Source of the DNA: Phytoamicus setariae
Lineage (GTDB): Bacteria > Pseudomonadota > Alphaproteobacteria > Rhizobiales > Rhizobiaceae
Assembly: GCF_016722925.1 (NCBI RefSeq)
Contig: NZ_JAEQNC010000007.1
Span: 1-64,000, forward strand
Direction: 5' to 3'
Length of the DNA stretch: 64,000 bases
Numbering within the stretch: the first letter of the stretch is position 1; each line of letters begins with the position of its first letter. Shown here in pieces: positions 34,544-48,673 of this stretch. Made by a program: the position numbers and the translations under genes. The notes below the pieces were generated by a model. It saw only the letters and a list, made by a program, of their open reading frames with translations. It was not told where the DNA came from and did no database searches.

Positions 34544-35176
34544 ATGATAGTGAATGACATCCATAAATTCGTCTTCGTGCACGTCCCCAAAGCGGCGGGT
34601 ACGAGTATCCGTGCTGCCCTTCGTGACATAGACGGTCTGAATAGGATGCCGGTCAAGGCCACAGGAACAAAACACGAGACACCGACCGAGATGCTGGCTC
34701 GCCTCAACCTGCAGATGAGCGATAGAATGCCATCCCGGTCGAAAGCAGCAGGCTCAATAAACGAGTATCTATTTTTCTGCTTCGTCAGAAATCCATGGGC
34801 GCGCTTTTGCTCGCTGCACAAATATCTGCGAATGGCAGAGATCGCTAAAGCTCATCCTGTTCCAGCCGATGTTAACGAGTTCGCCGGCCAGCTTGGAGCA
34901 CGAGAACCTTGGGTAATGAACTTGCATTCGATCAAACCGCAAACGAGCTATGCCTGCGAGCCGGTCAGCTTCGTCGGACGATACGAGACACTGAAGGAAG
35001 ATTTTCAGACAATTTCTCTGCGGATCGGCATTGAGCCTGTGCTGCCCCATAGAAACGAGTCGGGCTCGTATCAGGAAGATTATCGCACGCTGCTGACATC
35101 AAACTCGGTGGATATCATCGCCGATTTTTTCAAATCTGACGTAGAAGCCTTTGACTACAAATTCGAAGAGGCATGA
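34544..35176 (+). CDS. Sulfotransferase family protein
   Basis: 210-residue protein of the sulfotransferase family 2 type, using PAPS as sulfate donor. The 5'-phosphosulfate loop is FVHVPKAAGTSIRAAL (about residues 11-26), and the 3'-phosphate segment is FFCFVRNPWARFCSLHKYL near residue 80. A later FVGRYETLKEDFQTI matches the family's C-terminal motif. No signal peptide or membrane anchor is seen, so it probably acts in the cytoplasm on a lipid-linked glycan or small molecule. It is divergent from the unknown and pyruvyltransferase-like genes. The substrate is unknown; Nod-factor sulfotransferases such as NodH belong to a different branch. Confidence 0.8.
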   Translation: MIVNDIHKFVFVHVPKAAGTSIRAALRDIDGLNRMPVKATGTKHETPTEMLARLNLQMSDRMPSRSKAAGSINEYLFFCFVRNPWARFCSLHKYLRMAEIAKAHPVPADVNEFAGQLGAREPWVMNLHSIKPQTSYACEPVSFVGRYETLKEDFQTISLRIGIEPVLPHRNESGSYQEDYRTLLTSNSVDIIADFFKSDVEAFDYKFEEA

Positions 35177-35239
35177 AAACGGCTGCCCAAATCTGCGCCT
35201 AGCTGGTTGAATGCCATTTACCGATAGACCTGATTTGCC

Positions 35240-35563
35240 ATGAAATTCCGACTTTCCGTGCTGATTGGATTAGTGCTCCCCACTTTCACCCTCGCGCAGG
35301 ACATCCCCCCTTGCGCACTTTCCGGCAGCGCCACCGTCATGATCGGCGGGAGACCGGCACTACGCCTTGCCGACGTCGCCAACTGCCCGCCGGCACTCTA
35401 CGAAACGATCGACTCAGTCCACATCGACGGCCAGCCGATGGTGTTTTTCAAGTCCGGCAAATCAGGCGGCACGACCTGCGTCGCAAAGGCCGATTCCAGC
35501 ATCACCGTCGAAGGCAAGCCGGCCCAGGGACTGGGCGATGTCGGCTGTTCGAGGGAACGATAA
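35240..35563 (+). CDS. Exported PAAR-like protein
   Basis: 107-residue protein with a Sec signal (KFRLSVLIGLVLPTFTLA, cleavage before QD). The mature part has the repeated PAAR-type pattern: SGSATVMIGGRPALRLADV, then VHIDGQPMVFFKSGKSGG, then DSSITVEGKPAQGLGDVGC. PAAR domains normally cap type VI spikes from the cytoplasm; here a signal peptide precedes the domain, so it is probably periplasmic or secreted by another route. Four cysteines (PPCALS, ANCPPA, TTCVAK, VGCSRE) are likely paired. No type VI genes are in the window. The family call rests on pattern only. It lies 263 nt upstream of the RTX paralog pair. Confidence 0.55.
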   Translation: MKFRLSVLIGLVLPTFTLAQDIPPCALSGSATVMIGGRPALRLADVANCPPALYETIDSVHIDGQPMVFFKSGKSGGTTCVAKADSSITVEGKPAQGLGDVGCSRER

Positions 35564-35826
35564 CGACAGTCGGTCGAGAATGGGCGACCGCCCCCTTGAT
35601 GCTGCCCATGGCCCGCCGCAGAAACAACTGCAACAATTGGCGCCGTCGGCGGACACCCGGTTGAAACATCGCGGCGCGACAAGTGCCCAGGCGAATAAGC
35701 CGGCGGGACGGAACGTCCAGCTTCCGTAATACACACACACCTAACAGCGTGTGATTGCCTTTTGTCACTGTGGACGGACCGCATGGGCGGGAGCCCGATC
35801 AACATTGCCACCGACAGGACAACGAC

Positions 35827-37014
35827 ATGGCCAAGAACCACATTACCGGCAATGCCAGCCAGCCGCTCCAGATTGCTGGTTCGGGCAACACATGGATCAT
35901 CGACAAGGGGGCGTCGATTGTCACCACTCAACCTCTTCATGAAATCGCGCTGTCCGATACGCCGAAATCCCACGACAACACGATCGTCATCAACGGCACG
36001 GTCAACGGCAGTCCGGAAGGCAAGGACCATGGCGTTCTGATCCGTGGTCGCAATACACATGTCGAGATCGGCATAACCGGCGAATTGAGTGGCGACGTCG
36101 CATTCTACGCCGGCGGCAGGAACGAAAGCCTGACAAACCACGGCGAGATTTTCACCGACGGCAGAGCCGTCTATGCCAAGCACCATATCACCATCAACAA
36201 CAGCGGATACATCACTGCCGGCAGCGGCATTTACTCAGAAGAAGGCGGGGCCGATATCACCAACGCGGCGGGAGGCAAAATCATCGTACAGGATACCGCC
36301 GTCGATCTTGCCACTCTCAAGGGAGACGTATCCACGTTCGTCAACCACGGCTATGTCGATGCCTACTACTATGTCATCCGCGGCGGATATGGAGACGAGA
36401 CAGTCATCAACCGCGGTATTATGAAAGGCAACCTGTCTTTGGGTGCCGGAAACGATACCTTTGACAATCGCGGCGGCAGCATCGACCACGACATCAGCTC
36501 ATATCTGGGCAACGACACGCTGATCACCGATGACAGCGCCGTGAAGCTTTCAGAAGACAGTGGCGAGGGCACCGACACCGTCAGATCCACCGTCTCCTAC
36601 CAGCTAAACGACCACGTCGAGAACCTTGTACTGATCGGCAAGGGCAACACCGATGCAACCGGAAACGCTGCCAGGAACCGGCTCGATGGCAATTCCGGCA
36701 ACAATTTCCTGTCTGGCGATGCGGGCAAGGATCACCTCGATGGACACAGAGGCAACGACATCCTGGCCGGTGGCGCCGGCGCCGATACTTTCGTCTTCGC
36801 CAAGGGCTCGGGCCAGGACACCATCATGGATTTCGAAAAGGGTCACGACCGCATCGATTTGCGCGGATGGGACGACGTCAGCAGTTTCGCCGACCTCAAG
36901 GCGCATCACCTTACTGACATAGGCCCTGACCTTGTCATCCAGTCAGCTGACGATCGCCTGACAATAAAGCTCACCAACCTCGCCGACCTTCACGCCAGCG
37001 ATTTCAGCTTCTGA
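35827..37014 (+). CDS. Beta-helix/RTX calcium-binding protein, paralog A
   Basis: 395-residue protein with no Sec signal. The first about 210 residues contain irregular repeats of the type NHGEIFTDGRAV, NSGYITAGSGI and NHGYVDAYYYVI, which look like right-handed beta-helix coils as in autotransporter passengers. After a linker with GTDTVRSTVSYQLNDHVENL comes an RTX block (about residues 283-325, for example GKDHLDGHRGNDILAGGAG) and a C-terminal region TFVFAKGSGQDTIMDFEKG... typical of type I secretion. Probably an extracellular calcium-stabilised protein. The ATG at 35827 follows ACAGGACAACGAC, which also precedes the next gene. A close paralog follows. Confidence 0.75.
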   Translation: MAKNHITGNASQPLQIAGSGNTWIIDKGASIVTTQPLHEIALSDTPKSHDNTIVINGTVNGSPEGKDHGVLIRGRNTHVEIGITGELSGDVAFYAGGRNESLTNHGEIFTDGRAVYAKHHITINNSGYITAGSGIYSEEGGADITNAAGGKIIVQDTAVDLATLKGDVSTFVNHGYVDAYYYVIRGGYGDETVINRGIMKGNLSLGAGNDTFDNRGGSIDHDISSYLGNDTLITDDSAVKLSEDSGEGTDTVRSTVSYQLNDHVENLVLIGKGNTDATGNAARNRLDGNSGNNFLSGDAGKDHLDGHRGNDILAGGAGADTFVFAKGSGQDTIMDFEKGHDRIDLRGWDDVSSFADLKAHHLTDIGPDLVIQSADDRLTIKLTNLADLHASDFSF

Positions 37015-37204
37015 TCCACCTCATACAACGAGTTACCCTTTCGGATTTGCTCCTGACATGGGCCCGATGGACATCTTCGCTCACATGTCAAAGCCAACCG
37101 GATCGCTCGTTTCTAGATTTCCCAGTTAGCCACCCCCAAGCATCTGCCTTTTGTCATCGCGTCAGGCCGCTCAGACAGGCAGCAACATCGACAGGACCGA
37201 GACG

Positions 37205-38389
37205 ATGACGACACACACAATCGAAGGCGACACGTCTGTTCCCTTCAACATCAACCGCTCCGGCGACAGATGGGTTCTCGGCGCGGGCAAGGTCATAGGG
37301 ACCGTGCTGCCTGCGCACGAAAGCGCGCTCTACGAAGCCGAAAATTATCATGACAACAAGATCGTCCTCGGAGGTCACCTGAAGGGCGGCCCGGAGGGCG
37401 AAGACAACGGCATAAAGATCCTGGGCTTGAGAACCAGCGTCGTCATCCAGTCAACCGGCGAACTGGAGGGAATGATCGCGCTTTACGCGGGCGGTAAAGA
37501 CCAATCGATTGTCAATCACGGCGCCATAAGCTCTGACGGCTATGCCGTCACCGCAGTCCATGCCATGCAGATAGAAAACCATGGCCACATCCAGGGCAGC
37601 ACTGCCCTCAACCTGGCCGAAGACGGAAACAGGATCGTCAATGGGGTAGGAGGCACGATCTCCTCAACCTACGATGCCGTGTCGCTATACTATGGTCAAG
37701 GCAGCGTGCACTTTACCAATCACGGGCTGGTTGAGGCCAGCTACACCGCCTTCGCCGGTGGAGACGGCAACGACACGGTCATCAATGACGGCATCATTAA
37801 AGGGCAGATCAACCTGTCGGCCGGCAACGACCGCTTCGACAATCGCGGCGGTTCGGTCGATCATGCCATTATCGGCGGCAAGGGCAACGATGTGCTCATC
37901 ACTGACGACAATGCTGTCATGCTATCCGAGATGGCAAAAGGCGGTACCGACACGGTCAGATCGTCGGTGTCCTATACACTCGGCAACAATATCGAAAACC
38001 TCCTCCTGATCGGCAAGGCCGAAATCGACGCTACCGGCAACGACAGCAACAACCGGCTGGACGGCAATGCGGGCAACAACGCGCTCTCAGGTGCCGGTGG
38101 CAAGGATCACCTCGATGGGCACAAGGGAAACGACATCCTGGCCGGTGGCGCCGGGGCGGATACCTTCGTCTTCGCCAAGGGCTCGGGCCAGGACACCATC
38201 ATGGATTTTGAAAAGGGTCATGACCGCATCGATTTGCGTGGTTGGGACGACGTCAGCAGTTTCGCAGACCTCAAGGCGCATCATCTCACAACCGTCGGCA
38301 ATGATCTGTTGATCTCTGCCACGGGCGATACGCTGATCCTGAAAAATTTCGACAAGGCCGATTTGCATGCCGCCGACTTCATTTTCTGA
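37205..38389 (+). CDS. Beta-helix/RTX calcium-binding protein, paralog B
   Basis: 394-residue paralog of the preceding gene with the same layout: beta-helix-like repeats (NHGAISSDGYAV, NHGHIQGSTAL, NHGLVEASYTAF), GTDTVRSSVSYTLGNNIENL, an RTX block and a type I secretion end. The N-terminal halves differ at many positions, but from GKDHLDGH to LKAHHLT only one residue differs over about 64 residues. The upstream DNA also shares TGCCTTTTGTCA and a GACAGGAC ribosome site, so the duplication included the promoter. The pair may be co-expressed. No exporter is adjacent. Confidence 0.75.
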   Translation: MTTHTIEGDTSVPFNINRSGDRWVLGAGKVIGTVLPAHESALYEAENYHDNKIVLGGHLKGGPEGEDNGIKILGLRTSVVIQSTGELEGMIALYAGGKDQSIVNHGAISSDGYAVTAVHAMQIENHGHIQGSTALNLAEDGNRIVNGVGGTISSTYDAVSLYYGQGSVHFTNHGLVEASYTAFAGGDGNDTVINDGIIKGQINLSAGNDRFDNRGGSVDHAIIGGKGNDVLITDDNAVMLSEMAKGGTDTVRSSVSYTLGNNIENLLLIGKAEIDATGNDSNNRLDGNAGNNALSGAGGKDHLDGHKGNDILAGGAGADTFVFAKGSGQDTIMDFEKGHDRIDLRGWDDVSSFADLKAHHLTTVGNDLLISATGDTLILKNFDKADLHAADFIF

Positions 38390-38418
38390 GGAACGCGGAT
38401 CACGTTGGCAGGCGACGA

Positions 38419-39405
38419 CTATCGGGACGGCGGAGCCATCTCCGCCCTCTCCTCCTCCGCCAGGCTCACCTTCTTCATCAGATGCGCCACGGCCAGCAGC
38501 ACCGCCATCTCGCGGATCATCGGCGTGACATCGGCGTAGGCGACGTCGGTATGAATGTCCGGCAGGGCGAAATAATCCTGCTTCGACGGTAGCAGCAGGT
38601 AGCATTCGTCATTGCGCAACGCGATGCGCGCCTCTCCGTCCGACCACTCCCGTTTGAGGTAGACGAGCGCCGAGGCGAGCGGCCCCTCCACCAGTGGTCG
38701 CGCGACGGAATAGTTGTCCGTATGGAACTCGTGGGTTTCATCGACCTCCCAGTTGCCGGACGCGATCATGTCGCCGCTGCTGCCAAACGTCTCGCGCACC
38801 CATTCCTGCAACCAGTTGCCGCGTTTGGCTGCAAACAGCAGTCCCGGAAATGGCGTATCGAGCCGGAAATGAAAGATCAGCCCCTGAAACACGGTTTCCT
38901 TGTGCTTGCCGCTGCCGAGCACAAGCTTGGCTTCCACCAGTTCGAAGTAAAGCTCGTCATGGGTGCCGGTGATGACATCGTCGTTTTCCGTGGATGAAAA
39001 ACGCACCATCTTCATCGCGTTGATCTCGTCGATGAAACCCGGTGCGTGGCCATGGCTGTAGCTCACCCCATCGATGAAACCAAAAATCTCCGGGAACAGC
39101 CGATATCGCAAGGTCAACTGATGATCCTTGATCGGCCGCATCAGAAATTCCCAGAGCTTGATGCCGCCGAATATCAGTAGCCCGCCGACAATCCCGAGAA
39201 GCTTGTGCTTCTCATCGAGATTGAAGGCACCAATCACCAGCAGGCCCGCTACAGCGACATAGCCAGCCATGCAGAGGCCGGCCACCGTGTAGCAGGATTT
39301 CAGAATGCCGGGGCGCTCGAGATTGTACTCGTCGATTGCCGCCTTGATCTTGGCCTGACGCGCGGCATCGGGCATCAGATTCTGCGGATCGTCGAGGCTG
39401 GCCAT
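38419..39405 (-). CDS. DUF3137 membrane protein
   Basis: 328-residue protein matching DUF3137. Two transmembrane segments lie near residues 35-75 ([20 protein letters not shown] and [20 protein letters not shown]), followed by a large cytoplasmic domain with [25 protein letters not shown]-like [19 protein letters not shown], and a C-terminal [16 protein letters not shown]. Function unknown. The ATG at 39405 is preceded by GGGGAAATG; a longer upstream frame is not supported. It is divergent from uvrB with 128 nt between. The gene is convergent with RTX paralog B. Confidence 0.8.
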   Translation of the reverse strand: MASLDDPQNLMPDAARQAKIKAAIDEYNLERPGILKSCYTVAGLCMAGYVAVAGLLVIGAFNLDEKHKLLGIVGGLLIFGGIKLWEFLMRPIKDHQLTLRYRLFPEIFGFIDGVSYSHGHAPGFIDEINAMKMVRFSSTENDDVITGTHDELYFELVEAKLVLGSGKHKETVFQGLIFHFRLDTPFPGLLFAAKRGNWLQEWVRETFGSSGDMIASGNWEVDETHEFHTDNYSVARPLVEGPLASALVYLKREWSDGEARIALRNDECYLLLPSKQDYFALPDIHTDVAYADVTPMIREMAVLLAVAHLMKKVSLAEEERAEMAPPSR

Positions 39406-39533
39406 GGCATTTCCCCTTTTGCCAAAAATACTGCAATCTGCATCGATGCTGCTGTCAACAACTGACAGGGTATGTTTCCCTTTTGTACGCATCCGGTCTT
39501 TATTTTATTCGATTCTCTTGCCATATATTGGCG

Positions 39534-42653
<3,120 letters not shown>

Positions 42654-42677
42654 CATGCCGCATCGACGCGAATCTAC

Positions 42678-42750
42678 CTACCCTTGTGGGAGAGGGCAGC
42701 AAGGACGCGAGAGGTGCAGCGGATCGCATGACTGCGTGGTGAGGGGTAAC
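42678..42750. repeat. Partial intergenic mosaic repeat after uvrB
   Basis: The 42654-42851 gap has no gene. It contains GGGAGAGGGCAGC and ends in GGTGAGGGGTAAC, which resembles the right end of the element at 15445-15556 (GATGAGGGGCAAC) and its inner GGGAGAGGG. Probably a diverged copy of the same repeat family. Confidence 0.4.
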
Positions 42751-42851
42751 TCGAGCGGTTGGCGCAAGCCCCAATGTTCGGCTTCGACCGCTTTGCGCGA
42801 GAAGGAGACATTGCCACTCAACATCTCCTTCCTTATGATCCGACAGCGCTT

Positions 42852-45242
<2,391 letters not shown>

Positions 45243-45601
45243 GGTCGCCTCCCTTCAATCTCCGCGCTAAATTTACACAATGCTAAAATACCGCAAGTAC
45301 GTTACGGTAACATTGCGCGAGGTTGCGCTGAGTTTGCTAATTCCGATGGCCAGTAAGGCCATGTGGGGACATTTAGCTGCCCGATTTCCCTTCGCCCCTA
45401 CAACCACTCCCGTTTCCGCCCCAGGATACGCCTCGTGGCGTTGTGGCAAGACGAAGCCGGTGCCTTCGCTTGCGGCAAGGGCGCAAACCATTTTGCCATG
45501 CGAGCAATGGCGACCTCAATGGCGACCGCTTTCGTGAAAAACACAGCGTTTGGCGCGGTCAGTATGTTATACAATCGCGGAGGTCTCAAAGGAGCCGAAG
45601 C
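45243..45601. other. Intergenic region between the first sulfatase and the LssY_C leader peptide
   Basis: No convincing gene. It should hold the minus-strand sulfatase promoter, including the 22-bp element at 45293-45314, and the plus-strand promoter for the leader peptide and LssY_C gene, perhaps around GTTATACAAT at 45566-45575. Confidence 0.5.
45293..45314. promoter_or_regulatory. Shared operator copy 1, upstream of the first sulfatase
   Basis: A 22-bp sequence identical to 48418-48439, with the core GTACGTTACGGTAAC. The GTTAC / GTAAC arms around one G form an inverted repeat like TetR-type operators. It begins 50 nt upstream of the sulfatase start. Confidence 0.65.
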
Positions 45602-45652
45602 ATGCACGCCCGCATCGAAGCTTTTAGTACGTCGCTCGCGGATCACTCCTGA
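45602..45652 (+). CDS. Possible 16-residue leader peptide coupled to the LssY_C gene
   Basis: AAAGGAG (45588-45594) lies seven bases before an ATG that opens the frame MHARIEAFSTSLADHS. Its TGA (45650-45652) overlaps the ATG of the next gene as TGATG. The LssY_C start itself lacks a ribosome binding site, so this peptide may drive its translation by coupling. It is also possible that a longer in-frame start upstream (from 45443) is used. No function in the peptide itself is recognised. Confidence 0.4.
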   Translation: MHARIEAFSTSLADHS

Positions 45653-46383
45653 TGGCGTGGCGATCCGGCACACGACCTCGGTCGAAAGCACGCATTGTAA
45701 TCAGCGGTGTGATGGCGCTGCTGATTGCATATCTGTTGGTGGCCTATTTCTTCATTCCCGAAATATGGATCCTTCGCGATGCTGGCCGCGTTTCCGACTA
45801 TGGCAGCATGGTCACCACCACCGAGCAGGACATTGCCGGCGACCCCATCAATGTCGGTCTTGTCGGTTCGAAGGAACAGCTGATCCGGGGATTTGCTGCG
45901 GCCGGATGGGATCCCGCCGACAAGATCACCTTACGCAGCTCGGCCGACATCGGATTGAGCGTCGTGCTGGACCGACCGGACCTCGATGCTCCGGTCAGCC
46001 CCCTGTTCTATGAGGGCCGCAAGCAGGATCTGGCATTCGAGAAGGCCGTTGGTAAAAGTGCGGACCAACGCAACCATGTGCGGTTCTGGATGACCGACAA
46101 GACGGGTCCGGATGGACGTCCTCTCTGGCTTGGTTCTGCGAGTTTCGACCGTGGCGTCGGCTTCAGCCATGATACCGGTCAGGTCACCCACCACATCGGT
46201 CCCGATGTCGATGCCGAGCGCAATCTGATGATCGGCAACCTTCTGGAAGCCGGGCAGCTTTCAACGACATATGAGATCGCCGGTATCGGAGCCACCAAGA
46301 CGGGGCGCAATGGGGGCGGTGATCCCTACTTCACCGATGGAAAAGCACTGATCGGCGTGCTCCGCATTCCGCCCTCTCCCTAG
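45652..46383 (+). CDS. LssY C-terminal-domain membrane protein
   Basis: 243-residue protein with one N-terminal membrane segment (ISGVMALLIAYLLVAYFFI, about residues 17-35) and a domain that resembles the C-terminal part of LssY, a family named after a Legionella secretion-associated protein. Typical segments are INVGLVGSKEQLIRGFAAAGW, NHVRFWMTDKTGPDGRPLW, SASFDRGVGFSHDTG and DVDAERNLM. The function of the domain is unknown. The ATG overlaps the stop of the short upstream frame and has no own ribosome binding site. It is placed between two convergent/divergent sulfatase genes and ends at a shared hairpin. Confidence 0.7.
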   Translation: MAWRSGTRPRSKARIVISGVMALLIAYLLVAYFFIPEIWILRDAGRVSDYGSMVTTTEQDIAGDPINVGLVGSKEQLIRGFAAAGWDPADKITLRSSADIGLSVVLDRPDLDAPVSPLFYEGRKQDLAFEKAVGKSADQRNHVRFWMTDKTGPDGRPLWLGSASFDRGVGFSHDTGQVTHHIGPDVDAERNLMIGNLLEAGQLSTTYEIAGIGATKTGRNGGGDPYFTDGKALIGVLRIPPSP

Positions 46384-46458
46384 GGCGCGCGTTGCGCGCA
46401 GTCATGGTCCGACGGCATCAGCAACCCCAGGCGACACGTTTTCTTCTATTCAGCCATT

Positions 46459-46484
46459 GAAGGTGCCGCCTCCGCGGCACCTTC
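46459..46484. terminator. Bidirectional hairpin between the LssY_C and second sulfatase genes
   Basis: GAAGGTGCCGC, loop CTCC, GCGGCACCTTC: an 11-bp perfect stem between convergent genes that end at 46383 and 46502. It probably stops transcripts from both sides. Confidence 0.7.
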
Positions 46485-46501
46485 GTTCCCGGTCTTGCTT
46501 G

Positions 46502-48211
46502 TCAGTTTCCGGTTGGCATCGGGAGGTCAATGCCACCCTTGCCAAGTTGGTCCCTGACCCATTCGAACTGTTGATACTTGGAGATTTCGATCGGGCCCGT
46601 GTAAGTCTCGCTCTGCAACTTGCGCGGCGGATACTCGATATAGGTCTTCATCAGATCCTTGATGGCAGCGCTGATGGTGACCATCGTCCAGGTCCGCTCG
46701 GTGTAGTTGTTCATGAAGATGTCATAGCGCTCTTGCGGATCCTGCCAAAGATCGAACACCTGCGGTACGGTCGCGACATATTTCGTCGCACCCTTCCATC
46801 CGAGGTTGCTATCGACTGCCAGGCCTCCCGTTTCCTGCCCATTGTCGCCGCGCAAATTGAAGACGGCTTTGTAGTTTCCCACGCGGGCAGCGCCCGGCGA
46901 GAGCTCGTTCTCGGTAAAATAGAACCAGGACGTCCGTTCCGACTTGCCCGTTCCGCGCAGGATCGGTGACATGTCATAGCTGTCGAACATCATCGGCTTG
47001 CCTTCGCGGTCCTTGTCTGGCAAGGCGACACCGGCGACCGAAGCAAATGTCGCCATCAGGTCAAGCCCGCCGACGATATCGTGGTTCTTGGAAGCCGGCT
47101 TGATCTTGCCAGGCCAGACCGCAAGCGCCGGAACGCGATTGCCGCCTTCGCGCACAGTTCCCTTGGTGCCTCTGAACGGCGTGTAGCCCGCATCCGGATA
47201 GACATCCTGCCAGGCGCCATTGTCCGTCGTGTAGAAAACCAGGGTATTCTTATCTTTACCGGTTTCACGCAGCTTGTCCATGATCCGGCCGATGCGCGTG
47301 TCGAGCTCGACGATGCTGTCGGCATACTTGGATTTAGACATCGACTTGTGCTCGAACTCCGGCGCCGGCATGTTGGGCTGGTGCACCTTCATGAAGTTGA
47401 CGTCGATGAAGAATGGCTTGTCGGATTTGGCTGCCTCGTCGAGAAAGCCGATGGCCGCCTTTTCGACATAGCTGTCGAAATAGGGGATGCCGACGACGCC
47501 CGACGCGCCGTTGACTTCTGGCGTATCGACGTATTGACCGTTAATCTTGAACTCCTCTACGGCCTTTTCGCCTGCCTTACCCGAAAGCGCACCCTTGGTC
47601 ACCTTCTGGAACATGGCCCGCAGTTTGGGATCCATGTCAGGAAACCACGTCGGGTCCGCATAGGTGTAGGCGTTAAGGTGATAGAGCCCGACATATTTCA
47701 TTTCGTCGAAGCCCTGCGCGTTCGGAAGGGCATAGTCCGCCTCGCCCAGATGCCATTTGCCGGTGAAGTATGTCTGGTAGCCGCCAAGCTTCAGGACCGA
47801 ACCGAGTGTCCACTCGGCGGCCGGCAAGCCGCCACCCTGCCCCTGAAAGGCGACTGTCGTCATGCCACTGCGGTTCGGAATACGGCCCGTCAGCATCGCC
47901 GCACGGCCCGGCGTGCAGCTTGGCTGGGCATAGAAGGAGTAAAACGTCATCCCCTCGTCAGCAAGCCTGTCAATGTTGGGCGTGGGCATTCCCCGCCCCT
48001 CGCCACCGCCATATGGTCCGAGATCGCCGTAACCGGTATCATCAGACACGATCAGAAGAATATTTGGCTGGCTGGACTGCGCGTATGCAACGCTGCTCGT
48101 CAGCGAAACGGTTGCCATCATCGCAAGGCCGGTGGCCATAAGCGTCATCCGCGCCGTGCTTTTCAGCGCGCCTCCGGGCCATGGCTTTTGAAGTTCTGCG
48201 TCATGAATCAT
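46502..48211 (-). CDS. Arylsulfatase-family sulfatase, exported
   Basis: 569-residue sulfatase with an N-terminal hydrophobic signal (LMATGLAMMATVSLTSSVAYA, about residues 24-44). The formylglycine motif is QPSCTPGRAAMLTGRIP near residue 107, followed by a metal-binding ILLIVSDDTGYGDLGPYGG-type N-terminal region (near residue 52) and VFYTTDNGAWQDV in the middle. GAGGAGG upstream sets the ATG at 48211. It differs from the sulfatase at 42852 in length and motif type (CTPGR, not CSPTR), so they are not recent duplicates. A copy of the shared 22-bp element lies 206 nt upstream. A formylglycine-generating enzyme is not in the window. Confidence 0.85.
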   Translation of the reverse strand: MIHDAELQKPWPGGALKSTARMTLMATGLAMMATVSLTSSVAYAQSSQPNILLIVSDDTGYGDLGPYGGGEGRGMPTPNIDRLADEGMTFYSFYAQPSCTPGRAAMLTGRIPNRSGMTTVAFQGQGGGLPAAEWTLGSVLKLGGYQTYFTGKWHLGEADYALPNAQGFDEMKYVGLYHLNAYTYADPTWFPDMDPKLRAMFQKVTKGALSGKAGEKAVEEFKINGQYVDTPEVNGASGVVGIPYFDSYVEKAAIGFLDEAAKSDKPFFIDVNFMKVHQPNMPAPEFEHKSMSKSKYADSIVELDTRIGRIMDKLRETGKDKNTLVFYTTDNGAWQDVYPDAGYTPFRGTKGTVREGGNRVPALAVWPGKIKPASKNHDIVGGLDLMATFASVAGVALPDKDREGKPMMFDSYDMSPILRGTGKSERTSWFYFTENELSPGAARVGNYKAVFNLRGDNGQETGGLAVDSNLGWKGATKYVATVPQVFDLWQDPQERYDIFMNNYTERTWTMVTISAAIKDLMKTYIEYPPRKLQSETYTGPIEISKYQQFEWVRDQLGKGGIDLPMPTGN

Positions 48212-48673
48212 TGTCAGTCCTCCTCAAAAGGTTGATGCGACTGCTCATGAAAGCGTGAAATAGCGAGGCTTGTGGATTGAATACCGACCCGCGAATATGC
48301 AGTTTGAATTCAAGCAACGACCTCGGCCCAACGCCAGGTATGACGGCTACAGACACACGCGTAGCGAACCATCCGACCGGTCATACGTTACGCGTAGACC
48401 AACATTTTAGAACTCTCGCAAGTACGTTACGGTAACATTAACGGCTGTGAGACAGAGCCCAACCACATCTGACATTCCTGAAGTCACTTAGGCGGCAATC
48501 GTCCGACTGCCTTGATCCGGAAGTGATTTCCGCTTGAGAAACCCAGACAAGATTTCCTGGCCGCCGGTACGTCCCGGCTCAAAATCTGACCTTCGCAACT
48601 TGCCCCCTTGGCAACGGCGAAGAACCGGGGCAGGCTCTGTGACGGCATCTCAAAACTTCGCTGGAGTGCGCCC
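48212..48673. other. Intergenic region upstream of the second sulfatase
   Basis: No convincing gene. It carries the second copy of the 22-bp element (48418-48439) and a nearby relative, ATACGTTACGCGTAG at 48384-48398. Towards 48674 the sequence should contain the promoter of the next plus-strand gene. Confidence 0.5.
48418..48439. promoter_or_regulatory. Shared operator copy 2, upstream of the second sulfatase
   Basis: Identical over 22 bp to 45293-45314, in the same orientation relative to the minus-strand sulfatase gene that follows. Core GTACGTTACGGTAAC. Confidence 0.65.

Noticed and set aside
39474-39488. Possible LexA (SOS) box GTTT-N7-GTAC upstream of uvrB
   Set aside because: Two of the eight conserved bases of GTTC-N7-GTTC do not match; too weak to annotate.
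45363-46013. 216-codon plus-strand frame overlapping the start of LssY_C
   Set aside because: It is in another frame from the recognised LssY_C domain and shows no domain of its own.
47081-48235. 384-codon frame antisense to the second sulfatase
   Set aside because: It lies entirely over a clear sulfatase gene and resembles no family.
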